Shown: positions 63,305 through 64,000 of the stretch, in pieces
How positions within the stretch are numbered: the stretch's first letter is position 1
How the letters are laid out: every line of letters starts with the position of its first letter
NCBI GenBank assembly: GCA_900469445.1
Contig: UBXM01000002.1
Span: 1-64,000 of the forward strand
Direction of reading: 5' to 3'
Origin: Hyphomicrobiales bacterium
Lineage (GTDB): Bacteria > Pseudomonadota > Alphaproteobacteria > Rhizobiales > Rhizobiaceae
Length of the DNA: 64,000 nt
Translations under genes and position numbers: made by a program
Notes under the pieces: model-generated
Databases searched by the model: none
Seen by the model: only the letters and a program-made list of their open reading frames with translations
Told to the model about the DNA's origin: nothing

Positions 63305-63475
63305 ATGGCTCAACACGAAAAGGCTGCAAGCGGCATGATGCTGTTTGTTGCGCTCATATTGGTCGCGGCGCTGGCATTGGCCGCGCTCTATTTTTTCGTA
63401 CTAACTCCAGGAAATCCGGACAGCAACACAATCCAACGACCGCAAGAGGGGACGTTGGAACAGCACACGCGATGA
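63305..63475 (+). CDS. 56-aa single-pass membrane protein
   Basis: A tiny protein: MAQHEKAASG, one hydrophobic helix (about 13-35, MMLFVALILVAALALAALYF) and a polar tail. GAGGA precedes the ATG. It is 29 bases after the 65-aa gene and seems part of the NDH-2 operon. Function unknown. Confidence 0.65.
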   Translation: MAQHEKAASGMMLFVALILVAALALAALYFFVLTPGNPDSNTIQRPQEGTLEQHTR

Positions 63476-63562
63476 TGTGCCAGCTCGAATGCGTCGCAGT
63501 AAACACAGCGCCGGAACTCCGGGAGGGGAAAGCAGTTCGTGGTTCGTCAAAAGGAGGCAATG

Positions 63563-64000
63563 ATGTCTGACGATAAAACGAGAGATATTTTCATTACCGG
63601 TCTGAAGAACGCTCACGCGATGGAGAACCAGGCGCTCTCCATCATGAAACCTCAGGTCAAGCGAATTGAGAACTATCCAGATGTGGCAGCGAGGCTCGAA
63701 GAGCATATCCGGGAGACGGAAGGACAAATAAGCCGTCTGGATGAAATCCTGACATCCCTCGCCGAGGAAAGCTCCTCGTTGAAGGATGCTGCTCTGTCCT
63801 TCACCGGCTCGATGGCTGCACTCGGCCATACCGTCGCCCGGGACGAGATCCTCAAGAACAGCATGGCGAATTTCGCATTCGAGCACTTCGAAATTGCGGC
63901 TTACAAATCGCTGATCACCATAGCCGAACTGGGCGGCTTTGCAGCGATGGTCGATCCCTTACAAGCCAATCTCGGCGAGGAAATCGCGATGGCTGCCTGG
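63563..64000 (+). CDS. DUF892 (YciE/YciF-like) ferritin-fold protein, cut by window end
   Basis: The first 146 residues of a DUF892 protein. The signature helices are present: RDIFITGLKNAHAMENQALS, PDVAARLEEHIRETEGQISR and FAFEHFEIAAYKSLITIAEL. These proteins form a diiron-type four-helix bundle and are made in stress. AAGGAGG sits five bases before the ATG at 63563. The frame is open to the last base, so the C-terminus lies outside the window. Confidence 0.9.
   Translation, partial: MSDDKTRDIFITGLKNAHAMENQALSIMKPQVKRIENYPDVAARLEEHIRETEGQISRLDEILTSLAEESSSLKDAALSFTGSMAALGHTVARDEILKNSMANFAFEHFEIAAYKSLITIAELGGFAAMVDPLQANLGEEIAMAAW

Overview
The window looks like a stress-response and accessory region of a Rhizobiaceae genome (Rhizobium, Agrobacterium or a close relative). 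The signs are DUF982 and DUF6894 proteins, an Omp25-type porin, an Agp2-type bacteriophytochrome with a fused receiver, an imuA-imuB-dnaE2 cassette, two Ku genes, GAAC-N7-GAAC/GTTC LexA half-sites, and many sites matching the alphaproteobacterial general-stress sigma factor EcfG (GGAAC-N16/17-GTT). No tRNA, rRNA, CRISPR array or replication origin was seen.

Layout. 0-5 kb: minus-strand genes for small secreted, Gly/Ser-rich and glycine-zipper envelope proteins. 5-7.5 kb: nhaA between two related ArsR-type regulators. 7.5-22 kb: a signalling block on the minus strand, with a hybrid histidine kinase next to a decayed GGDEF-EAL gene, a kaiC-kaiB-HWE kinase operon, a bacteriophytochrome with HWE kinase and receiver, a three-PAS LuxR regulator and a Crp/Fnr regulator. 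22-28.5 kb: small rhizobial hypothetical genes mixed with pseudogenes, plus csbD-like and PAS-GGDEF genes. 29-34.5 kb: the SOS mutagenesis operon imuA-imuB-dnaE2. 34.7-41 kb: SRAP peptidase, two Ku proteins and an ATP-dependent ligase (NHEJ). 41-47 kb: a membrane-stress operon (holin-like plus DUF3618), a porin, small membrane proteins, ArsR and a PRC-barrel protein. 48-50 kb: an HWE kinase with a single-domain response regulator. 50-64 kb: a dense stress block with a flavodoxin-like reductase, two YghA-type SDRs, a GH15 glucoamylase-like enzyme, SMP-30, DUF421, DUF4142, manganese catalase, DUF2243, NDH-2, small membrane proteins and a DUF892 protein cut by the window end.

The unifying feature is promoter architecture. 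Fourteen sites matching the EcfG consensus lie upstream of secreted, redox, membrane and catalase genes, including a divergent pair between NDH-2 and a small membrane-protein operon. The simplest reading is a general-stress-response island that also carries light, redox and time sensors and DNA-damage functions.

A second theme is decay. At least ten broken genes sit between the intact ones: GGDEF-EAL, PAS/receiver, PAS-GGDEF, alcohol dehydrogenase, DUF982, a general stress protein paralogue, VapB, an IS110-type transposase, a GAF fragment and an isochorismatase-family hydrolase. This points to a region shaped by duplication, insertion and deletion. Product names rest on motif recognition only; no database search was run.
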